From NCBI RefSeq assembly GCF_010731595.1, contig NZ_AP022582.1, positions 1,984,001-2,048,000 of the forward strand: 64,000 nt of DNA. Reading direction: 5' to 3'. The notes under the pieces were generated by a model. It saw only the letters and a program-made list of their open reading frames with translations, ran no database searches and had not been told where the DNA came from. The translations under genes and the position numbers were made by a program. Below are positions 8,919-20,939 of this stretch, in pieces. Source of the stretch: Mycobacterium seoulense (GTDB taxonomy: Bacteria > Actinomycetota > Actinomycetes > Mycobacteriales > Mycobacteriaceae). How positions within the stretch are numbered: the stretch's first letter is position 1; each line of letters opens with the position of its first letter.

Positions 8919-9527
8919 TTGGCGATCTTCCTCATCGATCTGCCGCCCACCGACATGGAGCGCCGTCTCGGCGACGCCCTCAAGGTGTACGTCGACGCGA
9001 TGCGCTACCCGCGGGGCACCGAAAATCAGCGTGCCGGGATGTGGCTCGAGCACATCCGCCGGAGCGGCTGGCGAGGGGTGGGCGTCGTGGATGCCGAGCT
9101 GGGCGAGGGCGCGGACGCGGCGAACCCGCCGGCCGCCGAACTGAGCAACGCGCCCTTGCTCGGGGTGGCCTACGGCTACCCGGGGGCGCCCGGGCAGTGG
9201 TGGCAACAGCAGGTCATCCTCGGCCTGCAACGCGGCGGTCTACCGCCCCAGGAGATCGCGGGCCTGATGAACAGTTATTTCGAGTTGACCGAGCTGCACA
9301 TTCATCCGCGGGCGCAGGGTCGCGGCCTCGGTGAGGCGCTGGCCCGGCGGCTTCTCGCGGGCCGGTCCGAAGAGAATGTCCTGCTGTCCACGCCGGAGAC
9401 CACCGGTGAGCCCAACCGCGCCTGGCGGTTGTACCGGCGCCTGGGGTTCACCGACGTCATCCGCCAGTACCACTTCGCAGGCGACCCACGGGCATTCGCG
9501 ATCCTGGGGCGCAAGCTGCCGCTGTGA
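8919..9527 (+). CDS. GNAT-family N-acetyltransferase (Rv2170 type)
   Basis: A 202-residue acetyltransferase of the GNAT fold. The acetyl-CoA-binding motif A is visible as ELHIHPRAQGRGLGEALARRLL (middle QGRGLG) at roughly residues 128–148, followed by the C-terminal strand LSTPETTGEPNRAWRLYRRLGFTDV. The proposed TTG start at 8919 gives the N terminus (M)AIFLIDLPPTDMERRLGDAL, which I recall for the mycobacterial orthologue, with GAGGAGG about 11 bases upstream. M. tuberculosis Rv2170 has been reported as a lysine acetyltransferase acting on isocitrate dehydrogenase; that function is transferred by homology. It overlaps lppM by 4 bp (GTGA). Confidence 0.85.
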   Translation: MAIFLIDLPPTDMERRLGDALKVYVDAMRYPRGTENQRAGMWLEHIRRSGWRGVGVVDAELGEGADAANPPAAELSNAPLLGVAYGYPGAPGQWWQQQVILGLQRGGLPPQEIAGLMNSYFELTELHIHPRAQGRGLGEALARRLLAGRSEENVLLSTPETTGEPNRAWRLYRRLGFTDVIRQYHFAGDPRAFAILGRKLPL

Positions 9528-10273
9528 GCGCCGGCATCTGGCACGATGACCTGGTGCGCGCCAGCCTTGCCCCGTCCCGAAGCCGAGGATTCACCGCGCG
9601 GCGGCGCCGGGTGGTGGCCATCGCGATGCTGCTCATGCTGGTGCCGCTGGCCACCGGGTGCCTGCGGGTCAGGGCGTCGTTGACCATTTCGCCCGACGAC
9701 CTGGTGTCCGGCGAGATCGTCGCCGCCGCTAAACCCAAGACCCCCAAGGACACCGGCCCCCAGCTCGACAGCAACAACCTGCCGTTCAGCCAGAAGGTGG
9801 CGGTGTCGAATTACGACAGCGACGGCTACGTCGGATCCCAAGCGGTGTTCTCCGATCTGACCTTCGCCGAGTTGCCGCAGCTAGCCAACATGAACTCCGA
9901 CGCGCAGGGCGTGAATTTGTCGCTGCGCCGTAACGGCAACATGGTGATCCTGGAGGGTCGCGCGGACCTGACCTCGTTGACCGACTCCGAAGCCGACGTC
10001 GAGCTGACCGTCGCCTTCCCGGGCGTGGTGACCTCCACCAACGGCGACCGGGTCGAGTCCACGGTGGTCTCCTGGAAGCTCAAGCCGGGCGTGGTGAGCA
10101 CCATGACCGCCCAGGCCCGCTACACCGACCCGAACACCCGCTCGTTCACCGGGGCGGGCGTATGGCTGGGCATCGCGTCGTTTGCGGCCGCCGGCGTGGT
10201 CGCGCTGCTGGCCTGGATGAACCGCGACCGCTCGCCGCGGGTCACCACACCCCGCGACCACCCACCTGGTTAG
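9524..10273 (+). CDS. lppM: Lipoprotein LppM
   Basis: Secreted, membrane-anchored protein. A basic stretch (ARRRR) is followed by a hydrophobic segment and the lipobox LATGC (about residues 41–45), so cleavage would leave a lipidated cysteine. The mature domain is rich in beta-strand-like sequence, and a membrane segment near the C terminus (WLGIASFAAAGVVALLAWMN) is followed by a short basic tail. LppM of M. tuberculosis has been linked to phagocytosis and phagosome trafficking; that is carried over by homology. The GTG at 9524 overlaps the upstream stop; another GTG at 9554 would shorten the n-region and is a real alternative. Confidence 0.88.
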   Translation: MSAGIWHDDLVRASLAPSRSRGFTARRRRVVAIAMLLMLVPLATGCLRVRASLTISPDDLVSGEIVAAAKPKTPKDTGPQLDSNNLPFSQKVAVSNYDSDGYVGSQAVFSDLTFAELPQLANMNSDAQGVNLSLRRNGNMVILEGRADLTSLTDSEADVELTVAFPGVVTSTNGDRVESTVVSWKLKPGVVSTMTAQARYTDPNTRSFTGAGVWLGIASFAAAGVVALLAWMNRDRSPRVTTPRDHPPG

Positions 10274-11166
10274 CCCTGCCCGGCGGGTGACCAGTACGCC
10301 AGCATCTCCCCGAACGTCTGGAAGGCAGGCGCCGACACCCCGTAGGTCGCCTCGAGGTGGATGCTCAGCGGGAAACCCAGCTCGGCCACCCCGTCGATCA
10401 CGCGTTTGTAGAGGTCGACCATGAGCTGGCGCTTCCGGGGCGGTTCGCTGCCGGCCAGCCGCTTGACGAACTCCTGCTCGTCGGCCACCGCCGCGTTGCC
10501 CGGGTCCTGAATCAGCCAGTTGATCAGGCCGACCCGGCTCTCCAACTTGGGGACGAAACCGAACGACAGCAGTATCTCCGGCCGGTGATCGGTGTTTTTG
10601 GCGAATTCGCGCAGGAATCCCACGATCGCGTCGGAGTACAACAGCTGGGTCATGCCGTAGGTCGCGCCCTGGTCGCACTTGAAGTTGAACCGGCCCTGCT
10701 CTCCGTCGCGGGTGGGGATCAGGATCACGCCGCGGTTGGGCACCAAGTCGCGATAGATCGACAGGGCGTCGGTCGGCGCGACGCCGGATCCCTCGCCGTC
10801 GTTCATGGTGCGCGGGACGCCGACGAAGACCACGCCCTCCATCCCGGCGCCGAGCAGATCGGTGAGCCGCTTGCGCAGCGTCGGCTCGTCGGAGAAGGCG
10901 GTGACCTGGGTGCACAGGCCGTGCAGTCCCGTCAGCTCGGGCTTGACGATCGACCAGAAGTCGAGCACGTCCAGCTTGGGTTTCATCGCGATGGGACGGT
11001 CGTCGTCCTCGGCGATGATCCCGGGGATCATCACGTGCCGAAGCCGGCCGGCCAGACCGGATTCCGCCGAGTACTGCACCACCTTTCGCGCGTCCTCGAG
11101 CGCCCGCTCCCGGCCTTCATCGGCGTTGGGCGGCACCAGCTCAAGCGCAATGGTGTTGAGTGTCAC
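10270..11166 (-). CDS. Methylenetetrahydrofolate reductase-like protein (Rv2172c type)
   Basis: A 298-residue cytoplasmic protein beginning MTLNTIALELVPPNADEGRE, matching the mycobacterial Rv2172c family and close to its roughly 300 residues. The family is related to MetF/MTHFR TIM-barrel flavoproteins, and the M. tuberculosis orthologue has been reported as a non-canonical methylenetetrahydrofolate reductase. The NDGEGSGVAPTDAL and DQGATYGMTQLLYSDAI segments resemble substrate-binding parts of that fold. The GTG start at 11166 has an AGAGAGG site upstream. The frame remains open to 11511, but that stretch would invade the promoter region of idsA2 and is not family-like. It converges on lppM with a 4-bp overlap. 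Confidence 0.85.
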   Translation of the reverse strand: MTLNTIALELVPPNADEGRERALEDARKVVQYSAESGLAGRLRHVMIPGIIAEDDDRPIAMKPKLDVLDFWSIVKPELTGLHGLCTQVTAFSDEPTLRKRLTDLLGAGMEGVVFVGVPRTMNDGEGSGVAPTDALSIYRDLVPNRGVILIPTRDGEQGRFNFKCDQGATYGMTQLLYSDAIVGFLREFAKNTDHRPEILLSFGFVPKLESRVGLINWLIQDPGNAAVADEQEFVKRLAGSEPPRKRQLMVDLYKRVIDGVAELGFPLSIHLEATYGVSAPAFQTFGEMLAYWSPAGQG

Positions 11167-11290
11167 GCGGCCTCTCTCCATCCGACGACTAGTGGCTTTG
11201 GGGCGTTCCCCGGCCGCATAGCGGCGGACGGCCCCGACACCCCCGCCAGCATAGGCGTGGGGGTACCGCCCACTTACGGGGGAATAGTGA

Positions 11291-12502
<1,212 letters not shown>

Positions 12503-12506
12503 GCCG

Positions 12507-14051
12507 ATGACGACTCCGACGCACATCCCACCGTCCGACACCCCGGCAACGGAATCGCCTGGCGGCGGGCGGCTTTCGCGGCTGCGCGAGTTCGCCACCG
12601 CAGAGCAGTCCCGGCCGGCGAAGCTCGGCATGCTCGGTTCGGTACTGATCGCCGTGGGCGGCCTGGGCGCGGGCAGCATCCGGCAGCACGACCCGCTGCT
12701 GGAGTCGATCCACATGTCGTGGCTGCGTTTTGGCCACGGCCTGGTGTTGTCGTCCATCGTGTTGTGGGCGGGCGTGGGCCTCATGCTGATCGCCTGGGTG
12801 GGTTTGGGCCGGCGTGTGCTGGCCGGCGAGATGACCGAGTTCATGATGAAGGCCACCACCGGCTTCTGGCTGGCGCCGTTGCTGCTGTCGGTGCCCGTGT
12901 TCAGCCGGGACACCTATTCGTATCTGGCCCAGGGCGCGCTGCTGCGCGACGGCCTCGACCCCTACGCGGTCGGGCCGGTCGCCAACCCGAACATCCTGCT
13001 GGACAACGTGAGTCCCATCTGGACGATCACCACCGCCCCCTACGGCCCGGCGTTCATCTTGGTGGCCAAGTTCGTCACCATGGCCGTCGGCAACAATGTG
13101 GTGGCGGGGACGGCGCTGCTGCGGCTGTGCATGCTGCCGGGGCTCGCGCTGCTGATCTGGGCCACCCCACGCCTGACCCGCCACCTGGGCACCGACGGCC
13201 CGACGGCGCTGTGGATCTGTGTGCTCAACCCGCTGGTGCTCATCCATCTGATGGGTGGGGTGCACAACGAGATGCTCATGGTGGGTCTGATGGCCGCCGG
13301 CATCGCGCTGAGTTTCGCCGGCCGCCACGTGTGGGGTACCTCGCTGATCACCGTGGCGATCGCGGTCAAGGCCACCGCCGGAATCGCCCTGCCGTTCATG
13401 GTGTGGGTGTGGACGCGGCATTTGCGCGACCGCCGCGGATACCGGCCGGTTTGCGCGTTCGCGGCGGCCACGGCGATGTCGCTGCTGACCTTCGCCGTGG
13501 TGTTCGGCATCCTGTCGGCCGTGGCCCACGTGGGCCTGGGGTGGCTGACGGCGCTGGCCGGGTCGGTGAAGATCATCAACTGGCTGACGGTGCCAACCGC
13601 GGCCGCCAACCTCATCCACGCGGTCTTCAGCGGGGTCTTCGCGGTGCACTTCTACCCCCTGCTGCGGATCACCCGGTTCGTCGGGATCGCGATCATCGCG
13701 GTGTCGCTGCCGCTGCTGTGGTGGCGATTCCGGCGCGACGACCGGGCCGCGCTGACCGGCATCGCGTTCTCGATGCTGGTCGTGGTGCTGTTCGTGCCCG
13801 CGGCCCTGCCGTGGTACTACTCCTGGCCGCTGGCGGTGGCGGCCCCGCTGGCGCAGTCACGACGGGCGATCGCCGTCATCGCGGGCCTGTCGACGTGGGT
13901 GATGGTCATCTTCAAACCCGATGGCTCGCACGGGATGTACTCGTGGCTGCACTTCTCGCTGGCCACCGCCTGCGCGCTGATCGCCTGGTACGGCCTCTAC
14001 CGTGCCCCCGACCGGCGGGCCGACACCCCCGGGAAAGTCACCGCTCAGTAA
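12507..14051 (+). CDS. mptA: Alpha-(1->6)-mannopyranosyltransferase MptA
   Basis: GT-C type integral membrane mannosyltransferase that extends the alpha-1,6-mannan core of lipomannan and lipoarabinomannan from polyprenyl-phosphate-mannose on the outer face of the membrane. The 514 residues contain about a dozen hydrophobic segments. An acidic and aromatic first periplasmic loop after the first helices (VFSRDTYSYLAQGALLRDGLDPY) carries the RD motif expected of GT-C catalytic loops. It lies immediately after idsA2 and ends with a 7-bp convergent overlap with the Rv2175c-type gene. Position and sequence match M. tuberculosis Rv2174. Confidence 0.93.
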   Translation: MTTPTHIPPSDTPATESPGGGRLSRLREFATAEQSRPAKLGMLGSVLIAVGGLGAGSIRQHDPLLESIHMSWLRFGHGLVLSSIVLWAGVGLMLIAWVGLGRRVLAGEMTEFMMKATTGFWLAPLLLSVPVFSRDTYSYLAQGALLRDGLDPYAVGPVANPNILLDNVSPIWTITTAPYGPAFILVAKFVTMAVGNNVVAGTALLRLCMLPGLALLIWATPRLTRHLGTDGPTALWICVLNPLVLIHLMGGVHNEMLMVGLMAAGIALSFAGRHVWGTSLITVAIAVKATAGIALPFMVWVWTRHLRDRRGYRPVCAFAAATAMSLLTFAVVFGILSAVAHVGLGWLTALAGSVKIINWLTVPTAAANLIHAVFSGVFAVHFYPLLRITRFVGIAIIAVSLPLLWWRFRRDDRAALTGIAFSMLVVVLFVPAALPWYYSWPLAVAAPLAQSRRAIAVIAGLSTWVMVIFKPDGSHGMYSWLHFSLATACALIAWYGLYRAPDRRADTPGKVTAQ

Positions 14052-14449
14052 GCCATGGCCTGCGCCCGGCGCACGACCTCCCGGGCCTGGTGCGCGTGCA
14101 GGGCGTCGACGGGACGGGCGTTGCTGATGACATCCCGGCTGCCGTCGTGGGTGATCGTCAGCGACGGGTCGGGGGTGAACAGCCACCGCACGATCTCGGT
14201 GTCGTGATAGCCGCCGTCGTGCAGGATCGTCAACAGTCCCGGCAGGCTCTTGACCACCTCACCGGACTTGGTGAAGAAGACCTGCGGCACCACCACGCCG
14301 CCGTTGCGTTTCACCGCGACCAGGTGACCCTCGCGGAGTTGCTGCTGTACCTTGCTGACCGAAATCCTGAGCAATTCGGCGACCCGCGGCAGGTCGTAGG
14401 TTGGCTCGTCGGGATCCAAAACATCGTCGCCGGCAGGAATACTGCTCAC
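14045..14449 (-). CDS. DNA-binding PknL substrate (Rv2175c type)
   Basis: A 134-residue protein with a winged-helix/MerR-like DNA-binding domain: TYDLPRVAELLRISVSKVQQQLREGHLVAVKRNGG has the spacing of an excisionase-type helix-turn-helix. The C terminus (NARPVDALHAHQAREVVRRAQAMAY) is strongly conserved in mycobacteria. It is transcribed divergently from pknL; in M. tuberculosis the kinase PknL phosphorylates Rv2175c on an N-terminal threonine and lowers DNA binding. With the GTG start at 14449 no threonine lies before the domain; a TTG at 14500 would add 17 residues with one threonine. Start choice therefore affects whether the phosphosite exists here. Confidence 0.85.
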   Translation of the reverse strand: MSSIPAGDDVLDPDEPTYDLPRVAELLRISVSKVQQQLREGHLVAVKRNGGVVVPQVFFTKSGEVVKSLPGLLTILHDGGYHDTEIVRWLFTPDPSLTITHDGSRDVISNARPVDALHAHQAREVVRRAQAMAY

Positions 14450-14526
14450 GGCGCAAGTGTAGGCCTTGGCACGCGGATTGAACCCGCGTTTTCCGCCCAA
14501 TCACAGGTCGCACCTACGATGGCCCC

Positions 14527-15825
14527 GTGGCCGAAGCTGAATCGCCCGGGTCTCTCCCGGGCCGTCCCGGCCCGCATCGTCGGCCGGGCGAAATCGCGAC
14601 GGCTGACCCCTTGGACGGCGCGTTGCTGGATGGCCGCTACCTGGTGCAGTCCAAGATCGCCAGCGGCGGCACCTCGACGGTGTACCGCGGCCTCGACACC
14701 CGGCTCGACCGCCCCGTCGCGGTGAAGGTGATGGACACCCGGTATGCCGGCGACGACCAGTTCCTGACCCGGTTCCAGCGGGAGGCCCGCACGGTCGCCC
14801 GGCTCAAGGACCCGGGCCTGGTCGCGGTCTACGACCAGGGCTTGGACGCCCGGCACCCCTTCCTGGTCATGGAACTCATCGAGGGCGGCACGCTGCGCGA
14901 GCTGTTGGCCGAGCGTGGGCCGATGCCGCCCTATGCCGTGGCCGCGGTGCTGCGCCCGGTGCTGGGCGGGCTGGCCGCGGCGCACCGGGCCGGTCTGGTC
15001 CATCGCGACGTCAAGCCCGAGAACGTGCTGATCTCCGACGACGGTGACGTCAAGATCGCCGATTTCGGGTTGGTCCGCGCCGTCGCCGCCGCCGGAATCA
15101 CCTCCACCAGCGTCATTTTGGGCACCGCGGCCTACCTGTCGCCCGAGCAGGTGCGCCACGGCGACGCCAGTCCCCGCGGCGACGTGTATTCCGCCGGCAT
15201 CCTCACCTACGAGTTGCTCACCGGGCGCACCCCGTTCACCGGTGACTCGCCGTTGTCGATCGCCTACCAACGGCTGGACACCGACGTGCCGGCGCCCAGC
15301 GCCGCGATCGACGGTGTCCCCCCGCAGTTCGACGAGTTCGTGCAGCGCGCGACCGCGCGCGACCCCGCGAACCGGTACGCCGACGCGATCGAGATGGGCG
15401 CCGAGCTCGACGCGATCGCCGAAGAACTTGCGCTGCCGGACTTCTCCGTCCCCGCGCCGCGCAACTCCGCGCTACACCGCTCGGCGGCCCTGCAGCACGG
15501 CCGCGCGAGCCAACGCCCCCTCGGCGCGCAACAGCCACCACCGCCCGCGACCGCACCGGTCCGCCAGCCCACCCGGCAGTTGACCCGCGGCCCCGGGGAC
15601 TGGTCCGGGCCATCGCACCTCCCGCCGTCCGACGACGAACCCGAAGAATACGAATACCAGCCTGTCACAGGGGAATTCGCGGGCATCCCGATCGGCGAAT
15701 TCGCGTTCGCCCGGCAGCACGGCCGGCGCATGGTGCTGGTCTGGGTGGCGCTGGTGCTGGCGCTCACCGGGCTGGTCGCCACCGCGGCGTGGACGATCGG
15801 GAGCAACCTGAACGGACTGCTCTAG
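14527..15825 (+). CDS. pknL: Serine/threonine protein kinase PknL
   Basis: Membrane-anchored Hanks-type kinase. The 432 residues carry the glycine loop IASGGTSTVYRG (about residue 43), the catalytic lysine in VAVKVMD, HRDVKPEN, DFGLVRAV and the activation segment TSTSVILGTAAYLSPE, so all catalytic elements are intact. A Pro/Gln-rich linker leads to a single C-terminal membrane helix (VLVWVALVLALTGLVATAAWTIG), after which there is almost no extracellular domain. It is about 30 residues longer than the M. tuberculosis protein at the N terminus and linker. It is divergent from the gene for its likely substrate at 14045–14449 and has been linked to division-related regulation in the family. Confidence 0.95.
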   Translation: MAEAESPGSLPGRPGPHRRPGEIATADPLDGALLDGRYLVQSKIASGGTSTVYRGLDTRLDRPVAVKVMDTRYAGDDQFLTRFQREARTVARLKDPGLVAVYDQGLDARHPFLVMELIEGGTLRELLAERGPMPPYAVAAVLRPVLGGLAAAHRAGLVHRDVKPENVLISDDGDVKIADFGLVRAVAAAGITSTSVILGTAAYLSPEQVRHGDASPRGDVYSAGILTYELLTGRTPFTGDSPLSIAYQRLDTDVPAPSAAIDGVPPQFDEFVQRATARDPANRYADAIEMGAELDAIAEELALPDFSVPAPRNSALHRSAALQHGRASQRPLGAQQPPPPATAPVRQPTRQLTRGPGDWSGPSHLPPSDDEPEEYEYQPVTGEFAGIPIGEFAFARQHGRRMVLVWVALVLALTGLVATAAWTIGSNLNGLL

Positions 15826-15852
15826 CCCTTCGCCCGCGAGCGCGCCATCGGC

Positions 15853-17301
<1,449 letters not shown>

Positions 17302-17823
17302 TCATGGCGCTCCCCCGCCCGGATCGCGTCCGGGCCCGTTCGCGTCGCCTGCGGTGATCAGCCGGAACCGCCGCAGCTGGTCGCGGGCGTCGACCAGCGC
17401 GTCGTGGGCATCGCGCGAGCGCGGTGGCATCGGCGGGCACCCCCGGTCCTCCCACAATTGCCGGAGGTCCCGGGTGAAGCGGGGCAGCGCCCGCGGCAAC
17501 TCGGGCATGGTGCCCCACAGCTGGCACAGGGCCACGTGGTCGTAGGCGCCGATCCACGCCCACAGTTCGATGGGGTCGGTGCCCTGGACGTCGAAGAAAT
17601 CCTCGAGTTCCTCGCGGATCTGCCTGCGCGAGCGCCACAGCTGCGACGCCGGGGGCGGCAGCTTGGGCAGCACGTTGGCCCGCACCCAGCCGCCGGCGCG
17701 CTCGGGATCGAATTCCGTGGATACCGCGTAATACTCGCGGCCGTCCTCGGCGACCACGCCGATGGAGATCAACTCGATGGTGCGGCCGTCCTCGATGAAT
17801 TCGGTGTCGTAGAAGTACCGCAC
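17302..17823 (-). CDS. 3'-5' exoribonuclease RNase AS (Rv2179c type)
   Basis: A 173-residue DEDDh-family exonuclease related to RNase T. The N terminus MRYFYDTEFIEDG contains the first acidic pair (DTE), the middle has WAWIGAYDHVALCQLWG with the second aspartate, and DAHDALVDARDQLRRF supplies the final His–Asp pair. The M. tuberculosis protein was described as RNase AS, which trims adenylate-containing RNA; function is transferred. The C-terminal 15 residues are Gly/Pro-rich and likely disordered. It lies 10 bp downstream of the membrane-protein gene at 17834 and is probably co-transcribed with it. Confidence 0.9.
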   Translation of the reverse strand: MRYFYDTEFIEDGRTIELISIGVVAEDGREYYAVSTEFDPERAGGWVRANVLPKLPPPASQLWRSRRQIREELEDFFDVQGTDPIELWAWIGAYDHVALCQLWGTMPELPRALPRFTRDLRQLWEDRGCPPMPPRSRDAHDALVDARDQLRRFRLITAGDANGPGRDPGGGAP

Positions 17824-17833
17824 CGGTGGAAGC

Positions 17834-18718
17834 CTATCTGCTGATCAGGATGGGCTCTGTGGGCGGCGGGGCGGCGTGGACGTCGTGGTCGAGCTGGGCG
17901 TCGACCGCGCGTTCGTCGGGCAGGCCCGGGGTGCCCGCGATCGCGCACTGGACCCACAGCTTGGCCCGCACGATCGGGCGACGCAGCCGGCGTTCGCGCT
18001 GCAGCGCGCGCCGCATCTTCTCCGGTTGGGCGGTGTATCGCCAGCGTGCCCAGGGCGCGTGGGGGCGCGAAAGCCGGACGGCGCCGATCACCAGCAAAAT
18101 GACGATGAACATGCCGAGCAAACCGGTCCACACCTTGCCCTTGAGCACCACCACCACGGCCAGCGGCAGCGTCAGCACCAGGCCGCCGGCCACCGCGGCC
18201 CGCAGCGGCCACGAACCGGTCCCCTCCCAGATCGGGAGGAAGAACATCAGCGGGTGCAGGCCCATGATCAACAGGCCGGCGATTCCCACCGCCGCGAACA
18301 CCGCGTCCACCGACGTGCGCCCGTCCTCTTCCCAGTAGACGTCGGACAGGTGCAGGATCAACGCGTACTCGTCGAGCACCAGGGCCGCGCCGATCCCGAA
18401 AAAGATTGCGGACAAGGTGAATTCGGGCTCGTGTCCGTCGATGGACAGGGTGACCAGGGTCAGGCCGGAGAGCAACACCAGGACCACGCCGAACGTCACG
18501 TGATGGATGTGCACGCCGCCGAGATGGACGTTGCGCGGGTGCCACCATCTGGTCGGGCGGCCGGCGTGCGCGCGGTGGCGGATGAAGCGCACGAAGGTCC
18601 GCGTGACGAAGAAGGTCATGATGAACGCCACCAGGCAACACAGCAGGGGCAGCCTGCCGCCGGCGAGGATGTCCTGCGCGAACCAGTGCGTCACCCGCTG
18701 CACGAACCAGTGGAGCAC
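17834..18718 (-). CDS. Conserved integral membrane protein (Rv2180c type)
   Basis: A 294-residue protein with about seven hydrophobic helices, for example LPLLCCLVAFIMTFFVTRTFVRF and FGVVLVLLSGLTLVTLSI, and a basic, Arg-rich C-terminal tail. I know no function for the family. A histidine-rich loop (HPRNVHLGGVHIHHVTFG) between the first helices could bind metal. The GTG start at 18718 gives the usual mycobacterial length (about 295). The frame stays open upstream to 19033, but that would run far into the divergent mannosyltransferase gene and is coding-shadow sequence. It lies upstream of the RNase AS gene on the same strand. Confidence 0.8.
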   Translation of the reverse strand: MLHWFVQRVTHWFAQDILAGGRLPLLCCLVAFIMTFFVTRTFVRFIRHRAHAGRPTRWWHPRNVHLGGVHIHHVTFGVVLVLLSGLTLVTLSIDGHEPEFTLSAIFFGIGAALVLDEYALILHLSDVYWEEDGRTSVDAVFAAVGIAGLLIMGLHPLMFFLPIWEGTGSWPLRAAVAGGLVLTLPLAVVVVLKGKVWTGLLGMFIVILLVIGAVRLSRPHAPWARWRYTAQPEKMRRALQRERRLRRPIVRAKLWVQCAIAGTPGLPDERAVDAQLDHDVHAAPPPTEPILISR

Positions 18719-18808
18719 TCTTGAAACGTACGCCTGTGCGCGTCGGCCCCGCGGGAGCCGCGCGGGGCCACGTGCCACGCCCACACACCGATTACGCTGT
18801 TGGGCGAC

Positions 18809-20104
18809 ATGAGTAGATGGCGGGCGCCCGGCGTGGGCTTCCCAGGCAGACGCGGCCCCGGGCACGTCCTGTTGTGGTGCGTTCTTTGGCTGCTGGCGGC
18901 GGCGGGGCTGGGCTATGTGGGCTGGCAACTGTTCGGGCACATCCCCTATCGCATCGATATCGACGTGTATCAGATGGGTGCGCAGGCCTGGATGCGCGGC
19001 CATTCGCTGTACCACGGCGATGTGTTGTTCCACACACCGATCGGGCTCGACCTGCCGTTCACCTATCCCCCGCTGGCGGCGATCGTGTTCTGCCCGTTCG
19101 CCTGGCTGCAGATGCCGGCCGCCAGCGTCGCGATCACGGCGTTGACGCTGGTGCTGCTCGTCGTCTCGACGGTGATCGTGCTGACCCGGCTGGACGTCTG
19201 GGCCGCCTCGACCGCCCTGCCCGGCCCGGCGTGGCTGCGACGCTGGTGGCTGGCCGTCGTCGTCACCCTGGCGGCGGCGACCTGGCTGGAACCCATCATG
19301 TCGAACTTCGCCTTCGGCCAGATCAACGTCGTGCTCATGACCCTGGTGATCGCCGACTGCCTGCCCCGCCGGACCCCGTGGCCGCGGGGCCTGCTGCTGG
19401 GCGTGGGGATAGCGCTCAAACTCACGCCGGCGGTGTTCCTGCTCTATTTCCTGCTACGTCGCGACAACCGTGCGGCGCTGACGGCGCTGGCGTCCTTCGT
19501 GGGTGCGACGGCGGTGGGTTTCGTTCTCGCGTGGAGCGACTCGTGGGAGTACTGGACGCACACCCTGGCGCACACCGATCGGATCGGTGAGGCGGCACTG
19601 AACACCGATCAGAACATCGCCGGGGCGCTGGCCCGGCTGGGGCTGGGAGAGCAACCACGCTTCCTGCTGTGGGTGGCGGCCTCACTGCTCGTGCTCGCGC
19701 TCACGATATGGGCGATGCGCCGGGTGCTGCGGGCCGACGAGCCCGCGCTGGCGGTCGTGTGCGTCGCGCTGTTCGGGCTGGTGGTCTCGCCGGTCTCCTG
19801 GTCACACCACTGGGTGTGGGGGCTGCCGACGGTGGTGGTGCTGGCCGTGCTGGCCTGGCGGCGCCGCAACGTGGCGCTGGCCGTGGTCGCCGTCGCGGGG
19901 GTGGCGCTGATGCGGTGGTCGCCGATCGACCTGCTGCCGAAGCACCACGAGGCGACGGCGGTCTGGTGGCGCCAGCTCGTCGGGATGTCGTACGTGTGGT
20001 GGGCGCTGGCGGTCATCGTGGCGGCCGGGCTGACGGTCACCGCCCGCACGCGTTCCCGCGATTCGGCGCCGCAGCGATTGACGCCGGCGACAGCGGTCGG
20101 CTAG
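18809..20104 (+). CDS. mptC: Alpha-(1->2)-mannosyltransferase (Rv2181/MptC type, GT87)
   Basis: GT-C membrane glycosyltransferase that adds alpha-1,2-mannose side branches to lipomannan and lipoarabinomannan. The 431 residues show about ten membrane helices and, after the first helix, an external loop with [20 protein letters not shown], whose Asp residues match the catalytic aspartate position of the GT87/PimE family. The ATG at 18809 is preferred to a TTG three codons earlier. It is divergent from the membrane-protein gene at 17834 and converges on the acyltransferase gene with a 13-bp gap. With mptA and pimB in the same window it makes a mannolipid theme. Confidence 0.9.
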   Translation: MSRWRAPGVGFPGRRGPGHVLLWCVLWLLAAAGLGYVGWQLFGHIPYRIDIDVYQMGAQAWMRGHSLYHGDVLFHTPIGLDLPFTYPPLAAIVFCPFAWLQMPAASVAITALTLVLLVVSTVIVLTRLDVWAASTALPGPAWLRRWWLAVVVTLAAATWLEPIMSNFAFGQINVVLMTLVIADCLPRRTPWPRGLLLGVGIALKLTPAVFLLYFLLRRDNRAALTALASFVGATAVGFVLAWSDSWEYWTHTLAHTDRIGEAALNTDQNIAGALARLGLGEQPRFLLWVAASLLVLALTIWAMRRVLRADEPALAVVCVALFGLVVSPVSWSHHWVWGLPTVVVLAVLAWRRRNVALAVVAVAGVALMRWSPIDLLPKHHEATAVWWRQLVGMSYVWWALAVIVAAGLTVTARTRSRDSAPQRLTPATAVG

Positions 20105-20117
20105 TCGACGTCGCGGA

Positions 20118-20855
20118 TCAACCGACGGCGGTTTCGGGGATCCGCGCGGCGTCGCCGATCGATCCCTGACCGTTCGAGCCGTTGCGGTTCTCCTTGACGC
20201 TGGCGGCGTAGATGTCCACGTACTCCTGGCCGGAGAGGCCCATCAGCTCGTAGATCACCTCGTCGGTGACGGCCCGCTCGATGAAGCGGTTGCCGGCCAG
20301 CCCTTCGAAACGGGAGAAGTCCATCGGCTTGCCGAAGCGAACGGTGACCCGTCCGAAGCGGAGCATGTTGGTGCCGGGCGGGTTGACGACGTTGGTGCCG
20401 ATCATCGCCACCGGGATCACCGGCACCCCGGTGTGCAGGGCCAGCCGCGCCAGGCCGGTCTTGCCCTTGTACAGCCGGCCGTCCGGCGAACGGGTGCCTT
20501 CGGGGTACATCCCCAGCAGCTTGCCCGCCGACAGCAGCCTCTCGGCGGTGGTCAGCGCGGCCTGCGCGCTGTCGGCATCGGTGCGGTCGATCGGAACCTG
20601 GCCCACCGCGGTGAAAAACCAGCGCTGGAACCAGCCCTTCAGGCCGGTTCCGGTGAAGTATTCCGATTTGGCCAGGAAGGTGATCCGGCGACGCACCACC
20701 AACGGCAGATAGAAGCTGTCCATCACCGCGAGGTGATTACTGGCCAAGATCGCCGGCCCGGAACTCGGAATGTGTTCCAGCCCTTCAACTTTTGGCCGAC
20801 CGAGCAAGTACAGCAGCGGGCCGAGCAGTACGTACTTGAATAGCCAGTACCACAT
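20118..20855 (-). CDS. plsM: 1-acylglycerol-3-phosphate O-acyltransferase (Rv2182c/PlsM type)
   Basis: PlsC-family acyltransferase of phospholipid synthesis. The 245 residues have the catalytic box NHLAVMD (NHxxxxD) at about residues 40–46, an RRRITFLAKSEYF block II, the substrate box YPEGTRSPDG, and block IV VPVIPVAM. The ATG at 20855, preceded by GGGAGGG, produces MWYWLFKYV, the family N terminus with a membrane-associated helix; the open frame upstream to 20915 is not conserved-looking. The M. tuberculosis orthologue was named PlsM for placing palmitate at sn-2 of glycerophospholipids; the symbol is used here on that basis. Confidence 0.9.
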   Translation of the reverse strand: MWYWLFKYVLLGPLLYLLGRPKVEGLEHIPSSGPAILASNHLAVMDSFYLPLVVRRRITFLAKSEYFTGTGLKGWFQRWFFTAVGQVPIDRTDADSAQAALTTAERLLSAGKLLGMYPEGTRSPDGRLYKGKTGLARLALHTGVPVIPVAMIGTNVVNPPGTNMLRFGRVTVRFGKPMDFSRFEGLAGNRFIERAVTDEVIYELMGLSGQEYVDIYAASVKENRNGSNGQGSIGDAARIPETAVG

Positions 20856-20939
20856 GGCCCTCCCTCTCGCCCGCCCGCCGGTGTTCTGCGCCAACTGTAC
20901 CCATCGCATGCGCAAGGGACCACCTTCGACGCAGCCGGC

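Noticed and set aside
18719..19033. N-terminal extension of the Rv2180c-type membrane protein
   Set aside because: It would run into the oppositely transcribed mannosyltransferase gene and has no hydrophobic or conserved sequence.
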